From Bifidobacterium apri (GTDB lineage: Bacteria; Actinomycetota; Actinomycetes; Actinomycetales; Bifidobacteriaceae): a stretch of DNA of 64,000 nucleotides. Below the pieces are notes generated by a model, which was given only the letters and a program-made list of their open reading frames with translations, was not told the origin of the DNA and ran no database searches. A program made the translations under genes and the position numbers. Below are positions 18,048 to 27,191 of the stretch, in pieces (position 1 is the first letter of the stretch; every line of letters starts with the position of its first letter). The stretch lies in assembly GCF_009299485.1 (NCBI RefSeq), contig NZ_WBSO01000001.1:1-64000 (forward strand), read 5' to 3'.

Positions 18048-18896
18048 TTACCGCGGCAACGGGCCGGACCAGGTTTTCAGCACCGATGCCGGTACATGCG
18101 AGGCATCGAACCGGTAATGCCCGGTGACCGTCATATGCGTGCGGAACGCGAGATAATCGTTCTCCCGCTGCTTCTGACCCATGTTGTGGATGATCAGCGG
18201 CATGCCCTGGCTGTCGCGCCGGTCGGACACGATGCCGATATGCCGGTTGTGTTCAAAGACGACGATATCGCCCTGCTCCCAGTCATTGCCGTGGATATCC
18301 GTGCCGAGCGTCACGCCATAGGTACTGAAGAAGACGTCAAGCACACCGGTGCGCCGGAAATCGATATTCGGGTCGGGCTTGGAAATCACGCGCGAGTAGG
18401 CCTGCGGCCGGGCGGCGACATCGTCGTCGACCATGGCTTTGAGATCGTACCCTGCGTTGGCGAAAGCCCTCCAGACGACGTCAGTGCAGGCGCCGCGGTC
18501 GGAGGGCGGGTATCCTCCCTGATAGTAGCCGGTATCGTAGGTCGGCATCGCCTCAGCGTCCTTGCGCGCTCCGCGGACAATATCCGTGTAATCGTCCACA
18601 CCGTTGCCGTTCACATCGACCGTACTGGCGAACGTCGGCGACGGGGACGGCAGGTTCGCGGCCTGGTTGCTGCCGGTGCCGCCTGCGTAGCCGGTTTGGC
18701 CTCGGCGCACGTACTGCGCCCACAGGAATACCCCGGCGATCAATACGGCCACGACCAGCATCGCGATTACGGGCACCGCAATCCGCCGGCTTCGCTTGTG
18801 ATTGCCGGGCTGTGGGCGTGCGCTCCCATCCAGGTTGGTATCGGCGTTGATATCTGCCCCGATACCTGTATTGATATCTTCCCTGTGCTGTGGCAT
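18048..18896 (-). CDS. DUF1287 domain-containing membrane-anchored protein
   Basis: 282 residues. A polar cytoplasmic tail and one membrane helix (about residues 40-62, IAVPVIAMLVVAVLIAGVFLW) precede a short low-complexity linker and a DUF1287 domain (about 95-280). That domain shows the family's GACTDVVWRAFANAGYDL and the His-containing HIGIVSDRR and LIIHNMG. DUF1287 belongs to the NlpC/P60-like cysteine peptidase group by its Cys-His pattern, so a wall-peptide hydrolase is a reasonable guess, but no function is established. The ATG at 18896 follows GGGAG. It sits between the binding protein and the divergent permease. Confidence 0.82.
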   Translation of the reverse strand: MPQHREDINTGIGADINADTNLDGSARPQPGNHKRSRRIAVPVIAMLVVAVLIAGVFLWAQYVRRGQTGYAGGTGSNQAANLPSPSPTFASTVDVNGNGVDDYTDIVRGARKDAEAMPTYDTGYYQGGYPPSDRGACTDVVWRAFANAGYDLKAMVDDDVAARPQAYSRVISKPDPNIDFRRTGVLDVFFSTYGVTLGTDIHGNDWEQGDIVVFEHNRHIGIVSDRRDSQGMPLIIHNMGQKQRENDYLAFRTHMTVTGHYRFDASHVPASVLKTWSGPLPR

Positions 18897-19270
18897 ATTG
18901 CTCCCGTCGTGGCAAGGATATGTCACTATTGTGTCACCGGTCGGGCTTGGAGTTCGTCGGGCACGCCGATGGATGGGATTGATGGCGGGCTTGTCGGGAT
19001 TGGCCGGGGCATCCTTCCGCTTGCTGTGAAGGTTGCCGCTGGCTGCACGTGGTGTATGGCGGGGCGCATGGGCAGGTGTACCGGTACCGCGAGATGCCGC
19101 TAGCTGTACGCGCTGCGCGGTGTGCCGATGTCGGACGCGAACTGCGGCGGTCTGCGGGTCCGTGATAATGGAATCGGCAACGATTGTTCCGGCCGTCCGG
19201 CACGCAGGCTCCTCACCTTACTGCGTTTCCCGGCGGCGTGTGCGCCGATGGCGCGGAAAGCAAGGTGATT
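18897..19270. other. Divergent intergenic region, DUF1287 and ABC permease
   Basis: 374 bp between two divergent starts. No gene is supported. A GATAAT hexamer near 19163-19171 could be a -10 for the permease, but I cannot match a -35 to it. No known riboswitch core is visible. Starting at the permease ATG, a 9-bp coding repeat (consensus AATCCCGTC) occurs three times, giving QSR-QTC-QSR in the protein. Confidence 0.4.
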
Positions 19271-20077
19271 ATGACTCATCAATCCCGTCAAACCTGTCAA
19301 TCCCGTCGATTCCTGCGATGGCTGCCCACATGCGCAGCGGTTCTGGCGATCCTCGTGATCTGGCAGGTGTGGGTCGAGGCCGCGCATGTGCCGCAAACCG
19401 TCATGCCCTCCCCTGTGCAAATCGCGGAGGCGACGGTGGAGACCTGGCCCACCTTGTGGCCGGCGACCTTGACGACCCTTGAGGAAGGTGCGATCGGGTT
19501 CGTTTTCGCCGTACTCGCCGGGATTTTGGTCGGAGTCGGTTGCTATGCCTCGAAAACCTTGGACGCCGCGCTGTTCCCGCTGCTGTATGCCGCACAGACG
19601 ATGCCGTTGATTTCCATCGCGCCGCTGTTTCTCATCTGGTTCGGTTTCGAAACGAGCGGGAAAATCGTGATCGTCGCCGTGTTCGGGCTGTTTCCCATCG
19701 CCGTGCAAACCATCCGCGGGCTGAGGGACGTCCCTCGCTACTATGTCGATGTCGCACTGACCTGCGGGGCCACCCCGGTGTGGACGCTGTGGCATGTGAA
19801 GCTGCGCGTCGCGGCACGGCAGATTTTCGGCGGCATCCGCATCAGCGCCGCCTATACCTTCGCGACCGCTGCGACGGCGGAATATCTGGGGGCGCGCCGG
19901 GGACTCGGCATCTGGCTGCAGGCTGCGTACAACTCTTTCCGCATGCCGCTCATTTTTTCGGCGACCTTCGTGATCATCGTGTTGACCTGCGTGCTGCTGG
20001 TTACGGTCCCTTTGGCGGAACGGGTGCTGCTCGGTCCCGCGGACGAAGATGAGGATCCCGACGCCGACCAAATGTAA
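19271..20077 (+). CDS. ABC transporter permease (SsuC/ThiX type)
   Basis: 268 residues with about six membrane helices and the binding-protein-dependent permease domain. The EAA loop is near ALTCGATPVWTLWHVKLRVA (about residues 170-190), and AAYTFATAATAEYLGARRGLG is typical of the SsuC/TauC/ThiX group. It should form the channel for the NMT1-type binding protein at 16718. No ATPase gene is in the neighbourhood, so it must borrow one from elsewhere or lack a partner. The ATG at 19271 follows AAGGTG. The C-terminus is acidic (EDEDPDAD). Confidence 0.85.
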   Translation: MTHQSRQTCQSRRFLRWLPTCAAVLAILVIWQVWVEAAHVPQTVMPSPVQIAEATVETWPTLWPATLTTLEEGAIGFVFAVLAGILVGVGCYASKTLDAALFPLLYAAQTMPLISIAPLFLIWFGFETSGKIVIVAVFGLFPIAVQTIRGLRDVPRYYVDVALTCGATPVWTLWHVKLRVAARQIFGGIRISAAYTFATAATAEYLGARRGLGIWLQAAYNSFRMPLIFSATFVIIVLTCVLLVTVPLAERVLLGPADEDEDPDADQM

Positions 20078-20429
20078 GCGTGCAGGATATATCGGCAAGG
20101 CGTATCGGCTGGGCGTATCGACACACACTTGATGCTCGGTGTTGTAGCCTCGATGTTGCAGCACTATCATCGGCAATCGCCGCACGCAGGCCTCACCAAG
20201 CGTCCCATCAACCGACGCTCCTCCAACCATCGGCCCTTCCCGAACCTTCTGCCGACACTGAAACCACTCTACGAGTCGACAGAAGCACGTACCGACGTTC
20301 CCCAGCTTTCTGCTGACACTGAAACAACCCTCGCCGTCGGCAAAAGCTTCTGCCGACGCTGAGATGCCCCTTGCCGTCGGCAGAAGCAGATACCGACGGC
20401 AAGGCAGACCTCATGACTCGCGACGACGA
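20078..20429. other. Convergent intergenic region holding repeat array A
   Basis: 352 bp between the convergent ABC permease and UPF0182 genes. The first 165 bp show nothing notable; the rest holds the palindromic repeat array at 20246-20400. No gene is supported. Confidence 0.6.
20246..20400. repeat. Palindromic hairpin repeats, array A (three hairpins plus a fragment)
   Basis: Hairpin 1 pairs CTTCTGCCGAC (20246-20256) with GTCGACAGAAG (20275-20285). Hairpin 2 pairs CTTTCTGCTGAC (20306-20317) with GTCGGCAAAAG (20336-20346). Hairpin 3 pairs CTTCTGCCGAC (20347-20357) with GTCGGCAGAAG (20376-20386), a perfect 11-bp match. Each loop is about 18 bases, and the first two begin ACTGAAAC. A fragment, TACCGACGGCAAGG, follows. 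The same arms recur near 60.3 and 63.1 kb. Confidence 0.85.
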
Positions 20430-23400
20430 CTACTTGGATGCCGAGGCCTTGTTCTCCTCTTCGATGGCCTTGTTGATGGCGTCCTCCAGCTGCTTCTGCG
20501 CCTTTCCATACGCAGCCCAGTCACCGGACTTCATCGCGGCATCGGAATCCTTCATCGCCTGTGCGGCATCAGCAAGCGCGGATTTCAGTTCCTCGCTCTG
20601 CGCACCACCGGATGAGGATTGGCCTGCCGATCCGGACGCGTCGGCAGATTTCCCGCTCTCGGCACCGGACGTGCCAGACGCCGAACCCGCCGATCCGGCC
20701 GAGCCGCCGTCGGACGCCGTGCGATTGTCGACATCGCCGGCATCCGCGCCTGAATTGCCGCCGAACACCTGGTCGAGCGCCTGATCAAGCGTGTCGGCGA
20801 ATCCGACCTGGTCGCCGAACGCGACGAGTACCTTCTTCAACAGCGGGAACTGGGTCGAACCGCTCGACTGCACGTACACGGGTTCGACGTACACGAGCCC
20901 GCCGCCGAGCGGCAAGGTGAGCAGGTTGCCGCGTTTGACGGTGGTCGACCCGGATTCAAGCAGGTTGAGTTCCTTGGACACGTCGGCATCCGCGTTGAAG
21001 TTGTTCTGCGCTTGGCCGGGCCCGGGGACGTTCGAGTCCTTGGGCAGTTCCTGCAATCTGATGGTGCCGTAGTTCGCCCCGATCTTGCCGGCGGTGTCGC
21101 CCGCGTCGGAATCCACGGAAAGGAATCCGGTGAGGATCTCACGCGTGGAGGTCGACGAGCCTGCGGGAATGAATGAAGACGTCAATGAGAATACGGGGGC
21201 CTTGGATCCTCCGGTCTGCAAGGTCAGATAGTAGGGCGGTTGGAGCACGTCCTCCTTCTGGGCTTGCTGCGATTCGGTCGGATCGACCGGTGACTGCCAG
21301 AAATCCTCGCCCGAGAAGAACTGGCTGGCGCTGTCCACATGGTATTTCGTCAGCAGCTGGCGCTGGACCTTGAACAGGCTTTCCGGGTAGCGCAGGTGGC
21401 TCATCAGATCGCCGGAAATCTCGGAGATCTGATGGTAGTTGCCGGGGAAAATCTGCTGCCAGGCCTTGAGCACCGGGTCGTTCGGATCCCACGCGTACAG
21501 GGTGACGGAACCGTCATAGGCGTCAACAGTCGCTTTCACGGAATTCCTGATGTAGTTGGCGTTCTGCGAACCCAAGCCTTGCACGGTCTGCGAGGTGCGG
21601 GTGGTCGAATCCTGGGTCGCCGTGCCCAGATCGGTCATTTGTGAATACGGGTAGGCGTCGGACGTCGTGTAGCCGTCCACGATCCATTTGACACGGCCGT
21701 CGACAACCGCCGGATAGACACGCCCGTCCAATGTCAGATAAGGCGCCACCGCTGCCACTCGTTCCTTCGGGCTTCTCGTGTACAGGATCTGAGATTGGGA
21801 GTTGACGCGGTCGGAGAACAGGATCTGGTCGGAGCCGAAACGAATCGCGTACAACACGCGGGTGAAGATGTTGCCGATCCGCGGACCGCCGTTGCCGTCG
21901 AAGGTGGTGGTCGCGCCCTTCGAACCGGTCGGATAGTCGAACTCCCATGATGGTGTGCCTTCGGGTGCGCCGACGATCGAGTATTCGGGCGCGTTCGGCG
22001 AGAAGTAGATGCGCGGCTCGTAATGCTCCGACTCGGTGAGCTTGCCTTGGGTGGGGATGCCGGATTCAAAGAATTTCGGTTGCCCGTCCGCCGTGACCTT
22101 GTTGCCGTAAGCGGCGACCACGCCGTAACCGTGCGTGTACACCGTATGGTCGTTGACCCAGTTGCGGTTGTCGTTACCGTCGAGGTTGAGCTCGCGAGCG
22201 GCGATCACCGTGTCCTGGCTGGTACCGTCGATGGTGTACTTGTCTACAGCGAGTGTGTCGGCGAACGTGTAATACTGCTTGGACTGCTGAAGCTGTTTGA
22301 AGGTCGGCGAAACGATCTGCGGATCCAGCAGTCGGATCTGCGCCGTGCTTTCCGCATCGGAGCTCAACGCGCCGGACTTGCCTTCCGTAGTGGCCGCATA
22401 CTGCTCGACTTTGATGTTGTCAAGCCCGTATGCCTGCTTGGTCGCGTTGATATTGCGCTGAATGTAGGAGGATTCCGCCTCTTGCGCGTTCGGGTTGACA
22501 CGGAAGCGCTGCATCAACGCCGGCCAGACACCAGTCAGTACGAGCGAAACGACCAGTGTCGCCGCAATCGCGATCACCGGGGTGCGCCACGCCCTGAGCG
22601 CCGCCCGCGCACGCACGCCGACCGGGGCGGGGCCTTCAAGCTGGTGAGAATGCATCAGCCATACGCCCAGCACCACGCCAAGTATCGCCGTCAACGCCGC
22701 CATGATGAAGGTGACGGGAATCGTGGCATGCACGGCGGTGTACGTGGCGCCGGTGATCCGGTCACCTTGCGCGGTGAGACTGGAGAACACGCCCAGCACC
22801 TGATTGACAGCCCAGACGAGCATGTTGAGGATCAGCCACACACCGATCTGGCGGCGGGCATGCTTGGTGATGGCGAACAGTCCACGCCCCCTAACCGGCA
22901 TGGTCAGCCTGATACCACCGACCAGTGCGTGCGTGACGACGGAGAAGATGATCCCCATGAGCAGCAGCATCGCGACAGCGGACATCACGAGTTTCAACCC
23001 CGGAAGCACGAACACGTAGAACCCGTTGTCAATGCCGAACTGCGGGTCTTTGACACCAAAACGCTGCGCGTTGAACATAAGCAGGATCTGCGACCAGTTC
23101 GCGTTGAATTGCGAGCCGAACATGATTCCCACAATCAGGGAGACCACGACCGCGATACGCGTGGCGGTACGGGTGCTGACCCCTTTGCCGATTTCAATGA
23201 TGTCGCCGTTGATCCGCACGGTGGAACCGTCCGCGTCACTCGGGCGCGTTCGGATGGCGAGTGCCGCGGCGAGGAAGCTGACCAGCGCCATGAGCAGCGC
23301 GTAGGCGGCCCACAACCCGATTTTCACGCCGAGCTGCGTCCAGATCACGCGTTGGAAGCCGAGCTGGTCGAACCACATGACATCCGTGATGAACCGGGCG

Positions 23401-23669
23401 AGGCCGAAAAACAGTCCGATGATCACGACCACGACCGCCACCGCTCCAAGGGCGACGGCCGAACCGGTGTGGCGCCGTCCTTTCGGCCGCTTCGCCGCAC
23501 GACGGTCGATGCGGGGCGCCGACGTGTTGGCGTGCGGGGGTTGGGCGCCTTCGCCGCCGCCCTGAGTGTCCCCGTCGACCTGGACGTCAACGACCTCGGG
23601 GTCGTCGTCCTTGCGGCCGGAACCATCGGGGAAGCCGAACATCATGCCGAAATCATCAAACAAAGCCAT
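20430..23669 (-). CDS. UPF0182 family large membrane protein
   Basis: 1079 residues, typical for this actinobacterial family (COG1615), whose function is unknown. The acidic N-terminus contains the segment GFPDGSGRKDDDPEVVDVQV. About seven membrane helices follow (about residues 60-345), then a very long extracytoplasmic region of about 600 residues with conserved segments such as ALRFNPNAQ-like RVNPNAQEAESSYIQRN and YFSPNAPEYSIVG. The C-terminal 120 residues are Gly/Ser/Ala-rich low complexity, ending in a Lys/Glu/Ala helix. It is a single gene, convergent with the ABC permease and divergent from fetA. Confidence 0.93.
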   Translation of the reverse strand: MALFDDFGMMFGFPDGSGRKDDDPEVVDVQVDGDTQGGGEGAQPPHANTSAPRIDRRAAKRPKGRRHTGSAVALGAVAVVVVIIGLFFGLARFITDVMWFDQLGFQRVIWTQLGVKIGLWAAYALLMALVSFLAAALAIRTRPSDADGSTVRINGDIIEIGKGVSTRTATRIAVVVSLIVGIMFGSQFNANWSQILLMFNAQRFGVKDPQFGIDNGFYVFVLPGLKLVMSAVAMLLLMGIIFSVVTHALVGGIRLTMPVRGRGLFAITKHARRQIGVWLILNMLVWAVNQVLGVFSSLTAQGDRITGATYTAVHATIPVTFIMAALTAILGVVLGVWLMHSHQLEGPAPVGVRARAALRAWRTPVIAIAATLVVSLVLTGVWPALMQRFRVNPNAQEAESSYIQRNINATKQAYGLDNIKVEQYAATTEGKSGALSSDAESTAQIRLLDPQIVSPTFKQLQQSKQYYTFADTLAVDKYTIDGTSQDTVIAARELNLDGNDNRNWVNDHTVYTHGYGVVAAYGNKVTADGQPKFFESGIPTQGKLTESEHYEPRIYFSPNAPEYSIVGAPEGTPSWEFDYPTGSKGATTTFDGNGGPRIGNIFTRVLYAIRFGSDQILFSDRVNSQSQILYTRSPKERVAAVAPYLTLDGRVYPAVVDGRVKWIVDGYTTSDAYPYSQMTDLGTATQDSTTRTSQTVQGLGSQNANYIRNSVKATVDAYDGSVTLYAWDPNDPVLKAWQQIFPGNYHQISEISGDLMSHLRYPESLFKVQRQLLTKYHVDSASQFFSGEDFWQSPVDPTESQQAQKEDVLQPPYYLTLQTGGSKAPVFSLTSSFIPAGSSTSTREILTGFLSVDSDAGDTAGKIGANYGTIRLQELPKDSNVPGPGQAQNNFNADADVSKELNLLESGSTTVKRGNLLTLPLGGGLVYVEPVYVQSSGSTQFPLLKKVLVAFGDQVGFADTLDQALDQVFGGNSGADAGDVDNRTASDGGSAGSAGSASGTSGAESGKSADASGSAGQSSSGGAQSEELKSALADAAQAMKDSDAAMKSGDWAAYGKAQKQLEDAINKAIEEENKASASK

Positions 23670-23837
23670 ATTCCAAGACTACCGGCCGGCAAGGAACAGC
23701 GAAACGCTCAGCTGATTTGAAGGTTAGTATGGTATTGGGTCCATATGATGCCCCGCCAGCGATAGGCATAGTCAACATTGCAACGAAACACCCTGTAATC
23801 GTCCACACGACAGTCCCGGGCGAGATAGCCTATAGCC

Positions 23838-24599
23838 ATGAGTACATATCTGTTCAGCGCGCGTGACATGACATGCACCGTTCCCTCGCAGGATGGCGAG
23901 AGAACCATTTTCCAAGGATTGTCCTTCGATATCGACGCCGGTGAGATCGTTGACCTGGTCGGCCCGTCGGGCGCAGGGAAAAGCAGCCTGCTCACCGCCT
24001 TCGCACGGCTGAATCCCCACGCCGACGGGACAATGTTCCTCGACGGACGCCCCGCAACGGAATTCAGCCCGCAGCAATGGCGTCGCCGCGTCGCATACCT
24101 GCCGCAGAAGCCGGTCCTGATCGGCGAGAATGTCGCCCAAGTCATTCGATTGCCGTGGACCTTGGCCATCCGCAACGACGATGACGCCGAGCAGGATGCG
24201 AACCGCCTTTCCGATCGTCGCCTGCAAGCCCATGGGAAACGGCGGCGCAGCGGCATCTGGGGCACGACGCACAACGGCGTCGATATGCTGCCGGATGCCA
24301 AAATACGCGCCACCCTCGATGCCATGGGCTGCGATGACATTGATCTCGCCAGAGCCCCGCATGACCTGTCGGGAGGGCAAGCCGCGCGCGTGAGCCTGGC
24401 GCGCACCCTGCTGACAGACCCGAGCCTGCTGCTCGCCGACGAGGTGGACGCCGGGCTCGATGATGCCAACGCCGCGAAAGTCGCCGCCATTCTCAGCAAC
24501 GCCGCCGCACGCGGCATGGCCGTCATCCGCATCCGGCACCGTCCTCCGGACGGGGTCGCCACCCGAACCGTCACCCTCGACGAAGGAGGATTGCGATGA
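23838..24599 (+). CDS. fetA: ABC transporter ATP-binding protein, FetA/YbbL type
   Basis: A 253-residue ABC ATPase. Walker A is GPSGAGKSS (about residues 49-57), the Q-loop is near YLPQKPVLIGEN, the signature is LSGGQAARVSLAR (about 175-187) and Walker B is SLLLADEVDAG (about 195-205), with the switch His in RIRHRPP. It overlaps the next gene by 4 bp (ATGA). The partner is FetB-like, so the pair is probably the iron/metal-export system FetAB that protects against metal and oxidative stress; the exported ion is inferred from the family. No Shine-Dalgarno is visible before the ATG at 23838. Confidence 0.85.
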   Translation: MSTYLFSARDMTCTVPSQDGERTIFQGLSFDIDAGEIVDLVGPSGAGKSSLLTAFARLNPHADGTMFLDGRPATEFSPQQWRRRVAYLPQKPVLIGENVAQVIRLPWTLAIRNDDDAEQDANRLSDRRLQAHGKRRRSGIWGTTHNGVDMLPDAKIRATLDAMGCDDIDLARAPHDLSGGQAARVSLARTLLTDPSLLLADEVDAGLDDANAAKVAAILSNAAARGMAVIRIRHRPPDGVATRTVTLDEGGLR

Positions 24600-25540
24600 A
24601 CACCGCGAATATCATCATGTTGGCATCGGCATCGTTGCCGGGCAGCGCACCGCACTTCGCCGGAGCCGCCCAAGCCACCCGAGCCGTAGCACGGACGGTG
24701 GCACAATCGGCGACGCAAACAGCTGTGCACACGTCATCCGGCACCTCCTACCCCATCGATATCTGGGGCCTGCTCATCGCGCTGGCGATGGTGATGGTGG
24801 CCTCAGGCCTGTCATGGCTCATGCATCTGGGCATCGGCAAAACGCTCCTATGGTCCGCATGCCGTGCACTCGTCCAGCTGTGCGCCATGGGATTCATCAT
24901 GGGGTACGTCATCACATCCGGCAATCCGTGGCTGGTACTCGTCCTGATCTGCGTCATGCTGGTGGCGGCCGTGCAAATCACCTTGTCACGCGCCAAAGGT
25001 GTGCCGAAAGGACTCGCCGGCCCGGTACTGCTGACCCTGGTCATCACCATGCTGCTCATGATTTCGATGGTCACGGAACTGGTCGTCCGCCCCCGCCCGT
25101 GGTACGCGCCGCAGTTGGTTGTACCATTGACCGGCATGCTGCTGGGTAACACGGTTTCCGCGCTCGCCGTAGGGCTCAGTCGCTTCTACGAAAGCATGAA
25201 AGAACGGCGCGACGAAGTCGACACGCTGCTGGCCTTGGGCGCCACCCGCTGGGAGGCGGCACGACCATCGGTGATTTCCTCGATCCGCCTGGGCCTGCTG
25301 CCGACCACGGCTTCGCTGGCATCCAGCGGTATCGTGACCATCCCGGGGATGATGGCCGGCCAAGTCATCGCCGGCGGCGATCCGCTCAATGCGGCGAAAT
25401 ACCAGTTCGTCATCCTCGCCTCCATCGCCGCGCTCACCCTGCTGGCCGACACGCTGATCATGGTGATGGTGTACCGCACCTGCTTCACACCCGATGACCA
25501 GTACCGCGAAACACCCATCGTCGAGCACAAGAAGAAGTAA
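24596..25540 (+). CDS. fetB: ABC exporter permease, FetB/YbbM (UPF0014) type
   Basis: 314 residues with a hydrophobic leader and about seven membrane helices. The UPF0014 hallmark segments are present: ACRALVQLCAMGFIMGYV, LTGMLLGNTVSALAVGLSRF, LALGATRWEAARPSV and GIVTIPGMMAGQVIAGGDPL. The family includes FetB, the channel of a metal exporter. The N-terminal 50 residues, rich in Ala and Thr, are longer than usual. It is translationally coupled to fetA and convergent with uraA. Confidence 0.88.
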   Translation: MNTANIIMLASASLPGSAPHFAGAAQATRAVARTVAQSATQTAVHTSSGTSYPIDIWGLLIALAMVMVASGLSWLMHLGIGKTLLWSACRALVQLCAMGFIMGYVITSGNPWLVLVLICVMLVAAVQITLSRAKGVPKGLAGPVLLTLVITMLLMISMVTELVVRPRPWYAPQLVVPLTGMLLGNTVSALAVGLSRFYESMKERRDEVDTLLALGATRWEAARPSVISSIRLGLLPTTASLASSGIVTIPGMMAGQVIAGGDPLNAAKYQFVILASIAALTLLADTLIMVMVYRTCFTPDDQYRETPIVEHKKK

Positions 25541-25590
25541 CAGCAATACGCCGGTCGCCGCAGTTCCCACGCGCGGCAACCGGAAAACAG

Positions 25591-25626
25591 TCTGGGCCGC
25601 ACCCTGAATACAGGATGCGGCCCAGA
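25591..25626 (-). terminator. Terminator between convergent fetB and uraA
   Basis: Arms TCTGGGCCGCACCCTG (25591-25606) and CAGGATGCGGCCCAGA (25611-25626) close a 4-base loop. On the minus strand all 16 pairs form, one as a G-U wobble, and CTGTTTTCC follows; on the plus strand there is one C-A mismatch and no T-run. So it mainly terminates uraA and may also stop fetAB. Confidence 0.8.
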
Positions 25627-25698
25627 ACCTTATCTGACGTTATTCGGCGGATACGTCCGACCGCCGGCAAGCGTCATCGTCGCACGGCCGGAATACGG

Positions 25699-26991
25699 TC
25701 ACAGCACGTCCGGATCGTCCTTCGCAATCGTTCCGGTCGCCTTGCCGATGGCCTTCAAGCCGTGGTACATGACAAGCACGACGATCGTGCCGATGGCGAT
25801 GCCGTTGAACTGCACGCCGCTGACTGCGAAGGTGAAATCAGCGATGCCGATGATCATCGTGACCGCCGCGGTCATCACATTGACCGGCTTGTCGAAGTTG
25901 ACATGGTTGTCCACCCAGATGCGCACGCCGATCATGCCGATCATGCCGTACAGCAGCGTGGTCACACCGCCGAGGACACCCGCCGGAATCGTGTTGATCA
26001 CGGCGCCGAACTTCGGGCACAAGCTCAAAATCAACGCGAATGCCGCCGCGCACCAGTATGCTGCCGTCGAATACACCTTCGTGGAGGCCATCACGCCGAT
26101 GTTCTCGCCGTAGGTGGTTGTGCCGGAGCCGCCGCCGAAACCGGCGATCGCCGTACCGATACCATCAGCCATCAGGGCGGTACCGATCTGGTTGTCATAA
26201 TCGCGTCCGGTCATCTGGGCAACCGACTTGACATGGCCCACGTTCTCGGCGACCAGCACAAGGACGACCGGGATGAACATCGCAAGAATCGAGAAATCAA
26301 CCTGCGGAAGGTGGAACTGCGGCAGACCGACCCAAGCGGCGCTTTCCACAGCCTTGAAATCAACCTGTCCACGGATGCATGCATACGCATATCCGACCAG
26401 CACGCCCAGCAGGATGTTCAAACGGCCAATCAGGCCGCGGAACAGCACGCCGATCAGCAGCACGGCGACCAGCGTCACCACTGCCGTATCAGGAGCCTTC
26501 TGGAAGTTCGTCCACACGGACGGGGCGAGGTTGAAGCCGATGATGGCCACGATCGCGCCGTTGACCACCGGCGGCATGATTTTGTCGATCCACTTGGCAC
26601 CGGCGAAATGGACAAGCACGCCGACCAAGGCGAGCAACAGACCGGTGACCATGATGCCGAAGCTGGCGACCGCGATACCCTTGTGGGCGGATGTGACCGC
26701 CGCGATCGGGGCGATGAAGCCGAAGGAGCTGCCAAGGTAGCTCGGAAGCTTGTTCTTGTTGATCAACAGGAACAGCGCCGTCGACATGGCGGTGAAGAAC
26801 AGGGTCGTCGAAGGATCGAAACCGGTGAGGATCGGGACCAGGAAAGTCGCCCCGAACATCGCGATGACATGCTGGGCGCCGATGCCCGCCGTGCGCGGCC
26901 AGGACAGACGCTCGTCAGGTTCGACGACCTCCCCCGGCTTCAATGTCTTCCCGTCGCCATGCAGTTTCCATGTGAACAAGCCGCTACTCAT
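25699..26991 (-). CDS. uraA: Uracil permease (nucleobase:cation symporter-2)
   Basis: 430 residues with about 13-14 membrane segments of the NCS2/UraA fold. Motifs are QHVIAMFGATFLVPILTGFD near residue 40, YLGSSFGFIAPI (about 85-96) and the ligand-binding region GFGGGSGTTTYGENIGVM (about 250-267), where Glu and the following NIG are family hallmarks. It imports uracil for pyrimidine salvage. The start at 26991 is followed by MSSGLFTWKLHGDGK. A 14-bp palindrome lies about 90 bp upstream. Confidence 0.93.
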   Translation of the reverse strand: MSSGLFTWKLHGDGKTLKPGEVVEPDERLSWPRTAGIGAQHVIAMFGATFLVPILTGFDPSTTLFFTAMSTALFLLINKNKLPSYLGSSFGFIAPIAAVTSAHKGIAVASFGIMVTGLLLALVGVLVHFAGAKWIDKIMPPVVNGAIVAIIGFNLAPSVWTNFQKAPDTAVVTLVAVLLIGVLFRGLIGRLNILLGVLVGYAYACIRGQVDFKAVESAAWVGLPQFHLPQVDFSILAMFIPVVLVLVAENVGHVKSVAQMTGRDYDNQIGTALMADGIGTAIAGFGGGSGTTTYGENIGVMASTKVYSTAAYWCAAAFALILSLCPKFGAVINTIPAGVLGGVTTLLYGMIGMIGVRIWVDNHVNFDKPVNVMTAAVTMIIGIADFTFAVSGVQFNGIAIGTIVVLVMYHGLKAIGKATGTIAKDDPDVL

Positions 26992-27080
26992 CTACCGCTC
27001 CTTTTGCTGTTGATGATTGCCGGCACGCGCGTCTCGCGCACCGATGCCTTGCATAATGGTAGCGGGGTCGATAACACCGT

Positions 27081-27094
27081 CGGTATCAATACCG
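27081..27094. promoter_or_regulatory. Palindrome upstream of uraA
   Basis: CGGTATCAATACCG has perfect 6-bp arms around CA, 90 bp upstream of the uraA start in a 200-bp gap. It is a possible operator for a pyrimidine regulator; I cannot assign one. Confidence 0.35.
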
Positions 27095-27191
27095 GTAAAC
27101 CGCGGATGTTCAGGCGTGTCGCAATACCGCGCATATGGCGGCGGACATGCCGATGATGCCGGACGCGCCGACCGCCGAGATCAGCCGACTG

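Noticed and set aside
22023-23720. 565-codon frame opposite the UPF0182 gene
   Set aside because: A shadow frame full of His/Arg/Asp, with no motif; the opposite strand encodes clear membrane helices.
25615-27156. 513-codon plus-strand frame opposite uraA
   Set aside because: A shadow of the uracil permease; it is extremely rich in His, Arg and Asp.
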